Notes: generated by a model not told the origin, from the sequence alone. Shown: positions 54,110-63,028, counted from the first letter of the stretch. The stretch is DNA of 64,000 nucleotides from Thiofilum sp. (GCF_016711335.1 NZ_JADJTF010000001.1:1240001-1304000); one strand, 5' to 3'. Numbers and translations: made by a program.

Positions 54110-54913
54110 TTAAGCTAGCGGATCTAAAGGATCGGGTGTTAATTTTTTTAGAATAAAGTGCTGATAACGAGCCAAAGAACGCCAAGGTTCTAATTGAGAA
54201 TAATGCCGTTCTAGTTTGAGCACTTTATCTAAAGGCATTTTTTTACGCACGGTATGATAGGCATAATCATAAAAGCAACGCACGCCTGACCATTGTACTA
54301 GCTCCAATCCTAAGTCTGGCAGCCAGTGGAGTACTTCACTAGGTAATAGAGGGGAAATGGGGGCTAGACCTTTTTTACCATCACTAGCTAGACGTTGTTC
54401 TAATACCGCATCTAAATTACCCGCAATTAAGTGACGAAACTCAGTTGCAGTACGATTAAAAAACATCAACGATAAATAGCCCTCTGGTTTTAGGTAATTG
54501 AGCAGAGTCTGCAAAGTCTGTTGCGGCTCAGCGAGCCATTCTAAAACCGCATGACACACAATCAAATCAAACTGTTGTGCATAGTGAGTAGGTAAGGTTT
54601 GAATACTATGTTGTAGAAATTCAACACGATGAGCATCAGCGCTATTTTGGATAAGAGCTTGTGCTTGAAGAAGCATTTCTTCCGAGGGTTCAGACAGCGT
54701 GACATTCCACCCTTGCTCAGCTAACCATAACGACATTTGTCCTAAACCTGCACCTATATCAAGCACTTGATGAGTGGGGGGGATGCTTTGGAAATGCTGG
54801 TTTAAATCATCTTGGGTAATATGCAGGCGAATAGCCCCGCGTGGGTCATTATTAGCATAGATAGTGCGTTGAAAGCGTTGACTTAATCCATCAAATACAC
54901 GGTCTTGAGACAT
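54110..54913 (-). CDS. cmoM: tRNA 5-carboxymethoxyuridine methyltransferase
   Basis: CmoM methylates carboxymethoxyuridine at the wobble position of certain tRNAs. The 267 residues align with the E. coli protein in general pattern: QDRVFDGLSQRFQRTIYANN at the start, SAM-binding VLDIGAGLGQMSLWLAEQG, FDLIVCHAVLEWLAEP and LSLMFFNRTATEFRHLIAGN. LERHYSQLEPWRSLARYQHF near the end also matches. The assignment rests on these specific blocks rather than the general methyltransferase fold. Confidence 0.85.
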   Translation of the reverse strand: MSQDRVFDGLSQRFQRTIYANNDPRGAIRLHITQDDLNQHFQSIPPTHQVLDIGAGLGQMSLWLAEQGWNVTLSEPSEEMLLQAQALIQNSADAHRVEFLQHSIQTLPTHYAQQFDLIVCHAVLEWLAEPQQTLQTLLNYLKPEGYLSLMFFNRTATEFRHLIAGNLDAVLEQRLASDGKKGLAPISPLLPSEVLHWLPDLGLELVQWSGVRCFYDYAYHTVRKKMPLDKVLKLERHYSQLEPWRSLARYQHFILKKLTPDPLDPLA

Positions 54914-54968
54914 AAGCTGTTAAGGTAATGGGAAAAGTCTAGCATCATGCTGGATTTAGCCAATAAAA

Positions 54969-54996
54969 AAAAGCGGGTAGGAGACTACCCGCTTTT
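54969..54996. terminator. Strong terminator downstream of the Ig-like protein gene
   Basis: AAAAGCGGGTAG and CTACCCGCTTTT form a perfect 12-bp stem with a GAGA loop on the plus strand. On the minus strand it is followed by a T-run (the A-run at 54964-54970) and ends the Ig-like gene transcript. Confidence 0.9.
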
Positions 54997-55028
54997 GATA
55001 CTTAGTTTAAGCTAATGCTGCTAAGTTA

Positions 55029-56201
55029 TTACTTAATCCAACCATTTGGATTCCATGGGCTGTCATTGGGCTTTACTGGGCCTGCAACAGTAACGGTAGC
55101 AGTAGCAGTAGAAGAACCGCCTTTACCATCACTAATAGTGTATTTGAAGGTATCAGTACCAGAGAAACCAGCCTTTGGTGTGTAAACTAAGTTACCACTG
55201 GCATCCTTGGTCACAGTACCACCATTAGCACTAGCAGTATCAAAGCTAGTGATAGTTAAAGCATCACCGTCAGCATCAGTATCATTACCTAATACATTTA
55301 AAGAGGCTGCTGTACCGTATGCTGTATTAGTTGAGTCATTAGCTGCTACTGGAGGAGTATTAGGTTTTGCTCCAACAGTTACAGTCACAGTAGTAGTTGA
55401 TGTGCCACCCTTACCATCGCTTACAGTGTACGAGAAAGTATCAGTACCAGAGAAACCTGCTTTTGGTGTGTAAGTTAATTTACCATCGGCAGTTCTGGTC
55501 ACAGTACCGCCATTAGCGCTGGTAGGATCAAAAGCACTGATTGTTAAAGCATCACCGTCAGCATCAGTGTCATTACCTAATACGTTAATGGTAGTTGCAG
55601 CACCATAATTGGTAGTAGTGGTATCAGCATTGGCTTTAGGAGCGTTGTTCTTTGGAGCATCTACAGTCACAGTAGCAGTAGCAGTAGAGAATCCACCTTT
55701 ACCATCGCTTACTGTGTATTTGAATGTATCAGTACCAGAGAAGCCAGTTTTCGGTGTATAAACCAGTTTACCGCTTGCATCTTTAGTTACAGTGCCACCA
55801 TTAGCACTAGCAGTATCAAAGCTGCTGATAGTTAAAGCATCACCATCTGGATCACTATCATTACCTAATACATTTAAGGTAACTGCTGTATTGTTAGCAG
55901 TAGTAGCTGCATCGTTTACCGCATTAGGAGCCTGATTTTTAACAGGGGTTGGTGTGGTATTAGGATTAACAGGTGGATTAGGTTTTACAGGTGGGTTAGG
56001 GTTAGTGCCACCATTAGGACGATTTGCTAATAATTGTGCTAACAAGCTTTGTAATAAAGCAATCAGACTTTGTAAGGAGTTACCACCCATTTGAAAGTTG
56101 GCTCCCCACTGTACACCACTACCACTAGGGCGAGAAGTATGAGGGGCTGGATTCCAATTGGTTGTTCTTGCGCCTGAAGTAGTTGAAACATTGTTTGTCA
56201 T
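55029..56201 (-). CDS. Protein with three tandem Ig-like (cadherin-like) repeats
   Basis: The 390-residue protein has three repeats of about 85 residues, each with LNVLGNDTDADGDALTI, SANGGTVTKDASG, LVYTPKAGFSGTDTF and YTVSDGKGG. This is the Ig-like/cadherin-like unit found in large bacterial adhesins. Before them lie a short amphipathic stretch (SLQSLIALLQSLLAQLLAN) and a Pro/Asn linker. There is no Sec signal peptide or anchor. In adhesins this unit normally occurs in dozens of copies and is exported by type I secretion; here it is short and alone. Repeats one and three are nearly identical in DNA, which suggests recent duplication or conversion. Confidence 0.82.
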   Translation of the reverse strand: MTNNVSTTSGARTTNWNPAPHTSRPSGSGVQWGANFQMGGNSLQSLIALLQSLLAQLLANRPNGGTNPNPPVKPNPPVNPNTTPTPVKNQAPNAVNDAATTANNTAVTLNVLGNDSDPDGDALTISSFDTASANGGTVTKDASGKLVYTPKTGFSGTDTFKYTVSDGKGGFSTATATVTVDAPKNNAPKANADTTTTNYGAATTINVLGNDTDADGDALTISAFDPTSANGGTVTRTADGKLTYTPKAGFSGTDTFSYTVSDGKGGTSTTTVTVTVGAKPNTPPVAANDSTNTAYGTAASLNVLGNDTDADGDALTITSFDTASANGGTVTKDASGNLVYTPKAGFSGTDTFKYTISDGKGGSSTATATVTVAGPVKPNDSPWNPNGWIK

Positions 56202-56499
56202 AATAAGATACTCTCCGTTTTATTCGTTTGCTTTACATTAGATCAATCCATGAAAAGCTAAGGCAAACCCGAGCGCTTCCGTTCTTGATTGACTGATTGA
56301 ATTGTAGAGTTAGCGTTGAGTATGTATGTATAGTCAAAATACAAACGAAACGGTTTATTTGATAAATGGTTAGTTTAGATCTAATAATCTAAACTTATTA
56401 ATCACTGGCTGGGTATTTTATACAGAACCTTTAATATATTAGTGCTTCTGTATATAAAAATAACTTATGATAACTAAATATAGTTAACGGAGTGTAAAA
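56202..56499. other. Intergenic region between divergent genes
   Basis: This AT-rich region should hold promoters for the Ig-like gene (minus) and the small membrane protein (plus). No gene or strong repeat is seen. A CGGAG ribosome site lies at the plus-strand end. Confidence 0.45.
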
Positions 56500-56820
56500 A
56501 TGAAATTGATTTTAATCATTATAGCGATTTTAGCACTGATATTGTTGTATTTTGGAACACGTTTATTGTTAAAACATGACAGTAAAACAATTCGTCGGCT
56601 TGCTTATACCATTTCTGCTCTTTGGATTAGCATTCCTTTTTTATTTATATTAGCAACGAAGGGTTTTCGTATTGCGGATATTAATGAGCAGGAATGGATT
56701 GTTTGGACAGTCGGCGCTTTAATCCCTAATATTTTAATTTGGTCGATTATCTGGGTTTTAAATGGCCTCTTTGCACCTAATACTTCGTCACAGCGTTTAC
56801 TAAAAAAGTCTGGGGATTAG
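56500..56820 (+). CDS. Small membrane protein
   Basis: The 106-residue protein has three predicted membrane helices: residues 3-22 (LILIIIAILALILLYFG), 36-56 (LAYTISALWISIPFLFILA) and 68-90 (WTVGALIPNILIWSIIWVL). A CGGAG site precedes the ATG. I recognise no family. Its last 44 bases overlap the 3' end of the convergent M23 peptidase gene, so the two mRNAs are complementary there. Confidence 0.65.
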   Translation: MKLILIIIAILALILLYFGTRLLLKHDSKTIRRLAYTISALWISIPFLFILATKGFRIADINEQEWIVWTVGALIPNILIWSIIWVLNGLFAPNTSSQRLLKKSGD

Positions 56821-57304
56821 TGTAATAGGGCTTTAAATGCCCATCCGGTGCATTATCCGCCAAAGCTAAATCTGGAATAAGATTATTGATTTGATAGTGT
56901 AAATGAGGGGTTTTACCTTGAGCATTGCCGGAGTCGCCGACTGAACCGATGCGCTCACCTGCTGTTATCCAACGCCCGCTGCTGATGTCGATGGATGCTA
57001 GGTGAGCAAAATAGTGAAAACGCCATTTTGCTCCCACAATTAAAACATAATGACCACCTAAACTATCATAGCCGGTACTCCATACCCAACCATTAGTACT
57101 CGCTAACACAGGAGTGCCTTTGGGGGCAAAAATATCAATGCCTTTATGAGTGCGTGAGCGCCCCCACGGGTAGTACCAAAAGGAGTGAGGATTCCAATCC
57201 TTGGCAGTAGCACCCGCCACAGGAATGACCCGTGGCGTGGTGTCGGGCAGGTAGTAGCTACCGATGATTAACGCTACTACCAACCCTAAAGCCCATTTAA
57301 ACAT
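56777..57304 (-). CDS. M23-family metallopeptidase
   Basis: This 175-residue protein has an N-terminal membrane anchor or signal (WALGLVVALIIGSYYL) and an M23 peptidase domain. The zinc ligands are visible in RTHKGIDIFAPKGT (His and Asp) and HLHYQI (HxH). YVLIVGAKWRFHYFAHLAS matches the central strands. Such enzymes cut peptide cross-links of peptidoglycan or regulate amidases. The gene overlaps creD by eight bases at its start, so both are in one transcript. Its 3' end overlaps the convergent small membrane protein gene. Confidence 0.9.
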   Translation of the reverse strand: MFKWALGLVVALIIGSYYLPDTTPRVIPVAGATAKDWNPHSFWYYPWGRSRTHKGIDIFAPKGTPVLASTNGWVWSTGYDSLGGHYVLIVGAKWRFHYFAHLASIDISSGRWITAGERIGSVGDSGNAQGKTPHLHYQINNLIPDLALADNAPDGHLKPYYTNPQTFLVNAVTKY

Positions 57305-58709
57305 CGTGTTTTTCCACTGAGGGTAGGGGCTTAATTATCTCAGAGGTCTTAGTATCAGCCATCGATGCAGCCAAAGCATACCAATCGAAATGCCGTGTGC
57401 TGAGCATTAATACCGCTAGCATAACGAATAGGAGCAAGCTACCCAATAACAAGGCATTGTCCTCTGCTTGTAAAATACCATAGAGCACCGCATACAAAAG
57501 TGCCAAACTAGCCCCTAGTATTAATCCTAAGCGCGTACTTTTTAAAATCGCTCCAAAATAAACCGTTAATAGACCGACACTGGCAAGTGCAGCGACTACA
57601 TAGGCTCTTAAGAAGTCGAAATGTTCTGACAGCGAAATGAGCAGTAAATAGAACATAATCAAGGCTAAACCTACCAAAATATACTGAATCGGATGAATAC
57701 GCAGTTGCTTGAGTAGTTCAAATAGGACTAGGGCTACGAAGGTTAGAATGATAAATAACACCGCATATTTCACGCTGCGCTCCGCTTGTTGATACACATC
57801 GACGGGCTGAAGCAGATCAAAACCCACAGCGCGATTGAGTAGGCTACTGCATTGACCTTGAGCGCAATCATTGAGGCTTTGGGTAACATTGTAAGAAAAC
57901 GAAGTTGCTTTCCATTGAGCCTCAAAGCCTTGTTCAGTAATCGTGCGCGTTTCGGGCAGCAGCTCTCCTGTGAATTTAGGGTGAGGCCAATTAGCATGCA
58001 GTTTCACTTCACTAGCTTCGGCTAAGAGCGCGTAGTTCATACTAGCCATACCGCGTAATTCTAGTTGTAGGCTAAAAGGTATGGAGCTGGGTAGCGCTTG
58101 TAGATCTAAGCTATTGAGCTTAGCGTGCATCCCTGCTGAACTACCGGGTAAGTTATTGCTAGGTTTAAAAGCATAAGTATTACCGCCCCAAGTGAAAGCT
58201 GAGGGTGCATTAATGCCACGCTGATCAGAGACCAAAATAGCGATTTCACTAATGCCGAGTTTTAGCTCGTTATCTTTATAAAGCTGGGCTAGTTCCTGTA
58301 ATGCTTCAAAACTAAACGCTCCGCTGAGCTGAAGTTGGTTGCTATAAACAGGCACTTCATAAATACCCCGATAGCGCAGCTCGCTATTCAGCGTACTTGC
58401 GACCTGTAAAGTTTTAGGAATAATGCGTAATACATCGCTTTCCACTACGCGCTTACTGATTTCACGTTCTGCGCCGTCTTTGTCTTTAATGGTTTCTTTG
58501 ACTAAGCGTGTGATTTGATAGGGTATAGACAGAATAGGACCTGCGATGGTTTGTGCTCCGGGCCAGCTTTGTTGAATACTGTCATAGGCGGATTGACGCC
58601 AGCCTGCACGCTCACTAATTAAGCCCATGAGCATCGCTTGGGGAATAAAGAGCAAAAACATAATAAAGCCGATTAGTAATAACTTAATCGCAAAGCGGTA
58701 GTTTTTCAT
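57297..58709 (-). CDS. creD: Cell envelope integrity protein CreD
   Basis: CreD is an inner-membrane protein whose expression in E. coli depends on the CreBC two-component system. The 470 residues have an N-terminal helix (FAIKLLLIGFIMFLLFIP), a large periplasmic domain with ERAGWRQSAYDSIQQSWPG and QTIAGPILSIPY, then five or so closely spaced helices near residues 320-450. The periplasmic block VGFDLLQPVDVYQQAERSVK just before the helices is a family hallmark. It is co-transcribed with an M23 peptidase gene, which fits an envelope-maintenance role. Confidence 0.92.
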   Translation of the reverse strand: MKNYRFAIKLLLIGFIMFLLFIPQAMLMGLISERAGWRQSAYDSIQQSWPGAQTIAGPILSIPYQITRLVKETIKDKDGAEREISKRVVESDVLRIIPKTLQVASTLNSELRYRGIYEVPVYSNQLQLSGAFSFEALQELAQLYKDNELKLGISEIAILVSDQRGINAPSAFTWGGNTYAFKPSNNLPGSSAGMHAKLNSLDLQALPSSIPFSLQLELRGMASMNYALLAEASEVKLHANWPHPKFTGELLPETRTITEQGFEAQWKATSFSYNVTQSLNDCAQGQCSSLLNRAVGFDLLQPVDVYQQAERSVKYAVLFIILTFVALVLFELLKQLRIHPIQYILVGLALIMFYLLLISLSEHFDFLRAYVVAALASVGLLTVYFGAILKSTRLGLILGASLALLYAVLYGILQAEDNALLLGSLLLFVMLAVLMLSTRHFDWYALAASMADTKTSEIIKPLPSVEKHDV

Positions 58710-58880
58710 GAATAGAGTCCTGATAATGACGCTTTAACGGATACTTTGTAGTGTGACCTAGATTTATGCAAAACCCTGTAGGTAAGTGCGGAGATTTCAG
58801 GTGTTTTACATGCAGAATTTGTGCATAGGTTATAGTCGATCAGGTATCTATTAGCTCACTGAAGTGAAGGAAGCATAACA

Positions 58881-59933
58881 ATGTCTAAACCGATTATTCC
58901 CATGTTTCATACCCCTGTAACGGCGCATATTGAAGCGATGCAGCCGCACTATACGCCCGAACAAAAACAAGCGGTTAAAGCTAAAATTGCGCAAAAGCTT
59001 AAAGAGCAAGATGCAGTGATTGTGGCGCATTACTATGTGGATGCTGATATTCAACAATTAGCCGAAGAAACCGGAGGCTATGTTTCTGATTCGCTCGATA
59101 TGGCACGTTTTGGTAATGAGCATCCGGCTAAAACCTTGATTGTGGCGGGGGTGCGTTTTATGGGTGAAACCGCCAAAATTCTCAATCCTGAAAAGCGCGT
59201 ACTAATGCCCACTTTAGAAGCCGAATGCTCCTTAGATTTAGGATGTCCGGCAGATGAGTTTTATAAATTCTGTGATCAATACCCTGATCACACCGTCGTG
59301 GTGTACTCCAACACCAGTGCTGCCGTGAAAGCGCGTGCGGATTATGTGGTGACTTCGAGCATTGCGGTAGAGCTAGTCAGTTGGTTAGGTGATGAGGGTA
59401 AAAAAGTGCTCTGGGCACCTGATCGGCATTTAGGAAGCTATATTGAGCGTGTGACTGGGGTGGAGATGGTACGTTGGCAAGGCTCGTGTATTGTGCATGA
59501 TGAATTTAAATTTCGCGCTTTAGGTGACTTGATTGAAAAATATCCTGATGCAGCGATTTTAGTTCACCCAGAGTCCCCTGAAGAGGTGGTAAAACTAGCT
59601 GATGTAGTAGGTTCTACGACGCAAATTATTAAAGCTGCACAAAATTTGCCTAATAAGCGTTTTATTGTCGCTACCGACCAAGGCATTTTCTACAAAATGC
59701 AGCAAGCAGCGCCCGATAAGGAGTTTATTGCAGCCCCTACAGCAGGCGAGGGAGCGACCTGTAAAAGTTGTGCGCATTGCCCTTGGATGGCTATGAATGG
59801 GTTGCACAACCTATTGCAAGTATTAGAAAAGGGCAATAATGAGATTCATATTGATGAAGATATTCGCGTGAAAGCTTTACGTTCGACGCAGCGTATGCTC
59901 GATTTTGCCCGCGAACGGCGCGGCGGTAAGTAG
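58881..59933 (+). CDS. nadA: Quinolinate synthase
   Basis: NadA condenses iminoaspartate with dihydroxyacetone phosphate to make quinolinate for NAD synthesis and carries an oxygen-sensitive [4Fe-4S] cluster. The 350 residues show DAVIVAHYYVDADIQQLAEE, the cluster cysteines in EAECSLDLGCPADEF, WQGSCIVHDEF and ATCKSCAHCPWMAMNGL, and VHPESPEEVVKLADVVGSTT. The cysteine-rich CKSCAHC loop is typical of the proteobacterial form. A GGAAG site precedes the ATG. An insertion sequence begins about 70 bases after its stop. Confidence 0.97.
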   Translation: MSKPIIPMFHTPVTAHIEAMQPHYTPEQKQAVKAKIAQKLKEQDAVIVAHYYVDADIQQLAEETGGYVSDSLDMARFGNEHPAKTLIVAGVRFMGETAKILNPEKRVLMPTLEAECSLDLGCPADEFYKFCDQYPDHTVVVYSNTSAAVKARADYVVTSSIAVELVSWLGDEGKKVLWAPDRHLGSYIERVTGVEMVRWQGSCIVHDEFKFRALGDLIEKYPDAAILVHPESPEEVVKLADVVGSTTQIIKAAQNLPNKRFIVATDQGIFYKMQQAAPDKEFIAAPTAGEGATCKSCAHCPWMAMNGLHNLLQVLEKGNNEIHIDEDIRVKALRSTQRMLDFARERRGGK

Positions 59934-60001
59934 TTAGCAGAAACGTCTAAGCTATTCTTTCTAGGGGTAGACCTATGTGTCTACCCACTGCTCTCTAATC
60001 A

Positions 60002-61399
60002 CAATACTTCGGACAGTTTGGGCATGATTGAAAAATAGGCTGGAAGCCTCCAGTGTGGGAAGATGTCGTCAACCACGATAACAACCCCTCACCCCAGAAG
60101 CTTCCATGTCCACAATAGAAACGATTCTGAGCCAAATGTCCAGTGTGGCGAAACCGCAGCGCCAGTTTTTGCTGACCTTGTTCAATGCGCTGATGTACCT
60201 GCCCAGCCGTGTCAACTTCCGCAACCTTGGACGTTACAGTGACTGCCATGAAAAGACTTTTTCACGCTGGTTTTCACGTTCCTTTGATTTTCTAGCGTTC
60301 AACCTGCTGATCTTACAGGATGTCCTGCATGGCAAGGGGGAACGTATTGCGGCTATTGATGCCAGTTTCGTGCCTAAAAGCGGGCGCAAGAGTTATGGCC
60401 TAGACTGGTTTTGGAACGGCTCACAGGGGCAGGCGCAACGCGGACAAGAATTATCCTTGTTAGCGCTGGTGGACGTGACCCACAACACGGCCTACACCTT
60501 ATCCGCCCGCCAAACGCCTACGTTGCCGCGCTCAACCCGCAAGGGTCAAAGCCAACCCGCCAACACCAAAGACAAAACCAAGGTGAAACACCCACCCTTC
60601 GTTGGTGCGCCGCTCCCCACGCGGATGGATAGCTACCTTGGACAGCTTCAACACGCCATCACAGTCCTGCTGGGGTGTGGCATCCGTTATCTCGTCGCGG
60701 ATAGCTTTTATGCCAAAACTAAGTTTGTCAGTGGCATCAGGGAACTCAACTTGCATTTGATCAGCAAGTTACGTCAGGACGCCGACTTACGGTGGCTGTA
60801 CACGGGCGCACAAAAACCCAAGGGTCGTCACCGCCAGTACAGCGGCAAAGTCAGTTTTGACGACTTATCACGTTTTGAACGGGTCGGAGAGCTGGACGGG
60901 CAGCGTGTTTACACCGCTACTGTTAACAGCCCGACGTTCAAACAGATAGTGCGCATCGTCTATCTGGTGCGCGAAGCAAACGGCAAGACCGCTAGCGCAC
61001 TGCTGTTCAGTACCGACACGGATTGCCCTGCATTAGACATCCTGCGTTACTACCAAGCGCGTTTCCAGATAGAATTTTTGTTCCGGGATGCCAAGCAACA
61101 CACCGGGCTGTGTGACTGCCAAACGACCCGCAAAGAAAAGCTGGATTTCCACTTCAATACCTCACTGACGGCACTTAACCTGCTCCGGCTGGAAGATCGC
61201 CAGCAGAACTGGGATGCCGGGGGCAACGGGCGCAGTGTCCTCTCCGTTGCCAGTGGGAAGATCCGCCACTTCAATGCCCATCTGCTCGAACGCTTTTCTC
61301 GCCACTTAAAACTCGACTTCAGCGCCATAAAATCCAGCCCAGCCTTCGCAGACCTATGTAATTATGGTGCTATCGCCGCGTAAACTGTCCGAAGTGTTA
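60002..61399 (+). mobile_element. IS4-like insertion sequence
   Basis: The element is about 1.4 kb with one transposase gene. A perfect 14-bp terminal inverted repeat, ACTTCGGACAGTTT (60006-60019) and its complement (61382-61395), extends three more bases with one mismatch. TAATCA occurs directly outside both ends (59996-60001 and 61400-61405) and is a plausible target duplication. GC content is clearly higher than in the flanking genes, which suggests recent arrival. It lies between nadA and the FUN14 gene and interrupts neither. Confidence 0.88.
60106..61383 (+). CDS. DDE transposase
   Basis: The 425-residue transposase has a DDE/RNase H-like core: first Asp in IAAIDASFVPKSG, second Asp in YLVADSFYAKTKF and Glu in YYQARFQIEFLFRDAKQHTG, which is a YREK-like signature of the IS4 class. 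The N-terminal helical region (FRNLGRYSDCHEKTFSRWFS) should bind the ends. The frame is intact from ATG to TAA and fills the element, so it may still be active. Codon use is GC-richer than its neighbours. Family placement within the IS4 superfamily is approximate. Confidence 0.88.
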   Translation: MSTIETILSQMSSVAKPQRQFLLTLFNALMYLPSRVNFRNLGRYSDCHEKTFSRWFSRSFDFLAFNLLILQDVLHGKGERIAAIDASFVPKSGRKSYGLDWFWNGSQGQAQRGQELSLLALVDVTHNTAYTLSARQTPTLPRSTRKGQSQPANTKDKTKVKHPPFVGAPLPTRMDSYLGQLQHAITVLLGCGIRYLVADSFYAKTKFVSGIRELNLHLISKLRQDADLRWLYTGAQKPKGRHRQYSGKVSFDDLSRFERVGELDGQRVYTATVNSPTFKQIVRIVYLVREANGKTASALLFSTDTDCPALDILRYYQARFQIEFLFRDAKQHTGLCDCQTTRKEKLDFHFNTSLTALNLLRLEDRQQNWDAGGNGRSVLSVASGKIRHFNAHLLERFSRHLKLDFSAIKSSPAFADLCNYGAIAA

Positions 61400-61416
61400 T
61401 AATCACTAACACCCAA

Positions 61417-61767
61417 CTAACCCCAACGTAAGCCTGCTAAAAAGCCCACACCAGCGCTCACCCCTTTGCTACTAATATGAGAAAGGCGCTCCATTAAAAA
61501 ATCACCAAAGGTTTTAGCCATTTGTCCTGCTGTACTGGCAGCATTTTGTAAATTCGCATCACTAATATGAGTAAAACCGTAATATTCCGCTACAAAAAGC
61601 CCCACAATAATAGCGCCACCTAAAAACAGCGCCGTTCTAAACATTTTTTTCGCAAAATAGCCTACTGCTAGTCCAATCAGAAAGGGCGCACCTACATTGC
61701 CTAATAGGAAGTCAGTGGTTAAATAATCTTCGAGTGTACTGGGAGTATTGGTATTTGTTGGCGTCAT
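61417..61767 (-). CDS. FUN14-domain membrane protein
   Basis: This 116-residue protein fits the FUN14 family, small membrane proteins of unknown role in bacteria. It has a glycine-rich helix pair (APFLIGLAVGYFAKKMFRTA, LFLGGAIIVGLFVAEYYG) and a C-terminal helix ending GVGFLAGLRWG. Its stop codon is only 18 bases from the right end of the insertion sequence, so the IS may supply or alter its transcript end. Confidence 0.8.
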   Translation of the reverse strand: MTPTNTNTPSTLEDYLTTDFLLGNVGAPFLIGLAVGYFAKKMFRTALFLGGAIIVGLFVAEYYGFTHISDANLQNAASTAGQMAKTFGDFLMERLSHISSKGVSAGVGFLAGLRWG

Positions 61768-62094
61768 GACATAGCCCTAGTTCATTAATTATTAGCATGG
61801 ATAGTTGATCTATTATTCTATTGTATAGCATAACCGCTGCTGAGTGCTTTAGTTAAAAAGAGTAGTTTAAGGGCTTTTATTCGCTATAAGCTTATTAATA
61901 TTAGGGGTTATTTTGCTATGTTTTATGGCACTGTTGATTAGTTAATATGCGATGGTGCTGGGCTATTAGGCTAATTCAAAGCTTAACGCTGGATTAATAT
62001 TGCTCAATTCATGCGATTTTTCATACGCTTAGTTATAGATGAACTATTCTTAAGATAGAAAGTAGTTAAAACATTTTTCTATACCTGATTTGAT
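61768..62094. other. Intergenic region upstream of the FUN14 gene
   Basis: AT-rich and without a recognisable gene. It should contain the FUN14 promoter on the minus strand. The TTGAT at 62090-62094 borders the short transposon-derived element. Confidence 0.45.
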
Positions 62095-62228
62095 TACGGA
62101 GGCAGTCGTAAAAACCGTTCCTTCAGGTAGGGGACAGGGCGAAGTAAGAGAACTAGCATCGTTCTCCCGTTCGGACATGGACGGCTGTACTAAGGAATCC
62201 CCTTTCTTTAGCAAGGGGTAGATGTCAA
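62095..62228 (+). repeat. Short TnpB-transposon derivative (MITE-like) without a protein
   Basis: This 134-bp element keeps both ends of an IS200/IS605-type tnpB element. Its first 45 bases (TACGGAGGCAGTCGTAAAAA and on) resemble the left end of the element at 7572-8812. Its last 70 bases resemble that element's right end, including the tnpB 3' coding part. Shared blocks are TTCTC-CG-TCGGACATG, AGGAATCC, CTTTAG and GATGTCAA, and a CCCCTT/AAGGGG hairpin sits where the other element has one. TTGAT precedes it directly. It may be mobilised by a TnpA in trans and may still encode a guide-RNA scaffold. It lies 40 bases upstream of the ankyrin gene. Confidence 0.7.
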
Positions 62229-62268
62229 TAGCGATATAACATTAATACTCATGGAGGGTATACCTAGC

Positions 62269-62868
62269 ATGGATAGTAAAAAGACTCAGCAACCCATATG
62301 GAAATGGTTCTCAACCTTTGCATTAGGAGCAACCTGTGCCTTAACGGTAATAGTGGAGAGTGCGAATGCCGCACCTAATCGTCATCCTCAAGCACGTCCC
62401 CAAGCACGCCCGCCAGCCTATCGACCTGCGGCTCGACCTCAAGCACGCCCAGCGCCCGCTCGTCCAGCGGCTCAACGTCCTTCTGGGGAGGTCAATACGA
62501 TTTTATTTCGAGCAGCGGAGTTGGGTAATTTAAGCCTGATGGAAAATATGTTGGAGCGCGGAGCCAATCCTAATTCTAGCAATGGTTATGGCGAGACCCC
62601 TTTACATGCAGCAGCAGCGTATGGGCAGGTGGGGGCGGTACAGATTTTACTACGTGAAGGAGCGAATACTAACGCGCGTACCGTAAAAAATTGGACACCT
62701 CTACATAATGCTGCTCGTTTTGGACATTCACAAATTGTGTCACTGCTAATTCGTAATGGCGCACAAGTCAATTCTTGGAATTCAGATGGTAAAACACCGA
62801 TGGCATTGGCAGAGATTGCGAATAAGCCGCATGTATCACATGTCTTGGCTCGCTCAGGAGGTCGCTGA
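62269..62868 (+). CDS. Exported ankyrin-repeat protein
   Basis: From the ATG at 62269 (MDSKKTQQPIWKWFST) the product has about 199 residues; an ATG at 62251 is possible but the GGAGGG between the two favours the later one. A signal peptide ends near ESANA. A Pro/Arg/Ala linker of repeating QARPxARP units follows. At least three ankyrin repeats then occupy the C-terminal half (GETPLHAAAAYGQVGAVQIL, NWTPLHNAARFGHSQIVSLL, DGKTPMALAEIANKPHV). It probably mediates protein binding in the periplasm. The MITE-like element directly upstream may influence its expression. Confidence 0.83.
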   Translation: MDSKKTQQPIWKWFSTFALGATCALTVIVESANAAPNRHPQARPQARPPAYRPAARPQARPAPARPAAQRPSGEVNTILFRAAELGNLSLMENMLERGANPNSSNGYGETPLHAAAAYGQVGAVQILLREGANTNARTVKNWTPLHNAARFGHSQIVSLLIRNGAQVNSWNSDGKTPMALAEIANKPHVSHVLARSGGR

Positions 62869-63028
62869 GCCTAGCGGGATTTAATTTTTATTGGATGCTA
62901 GGGGATGAGGTACGGATGGTATTTTTTCCCCTGCTTTATTTTACGAAGCCCAACCATCGCTATTTTTCGTCAAAGCGCTGACAAATTCGTTAACCTTGCC
63001 CCTGAGTATCCATTGTTAAAGGTTGCGT

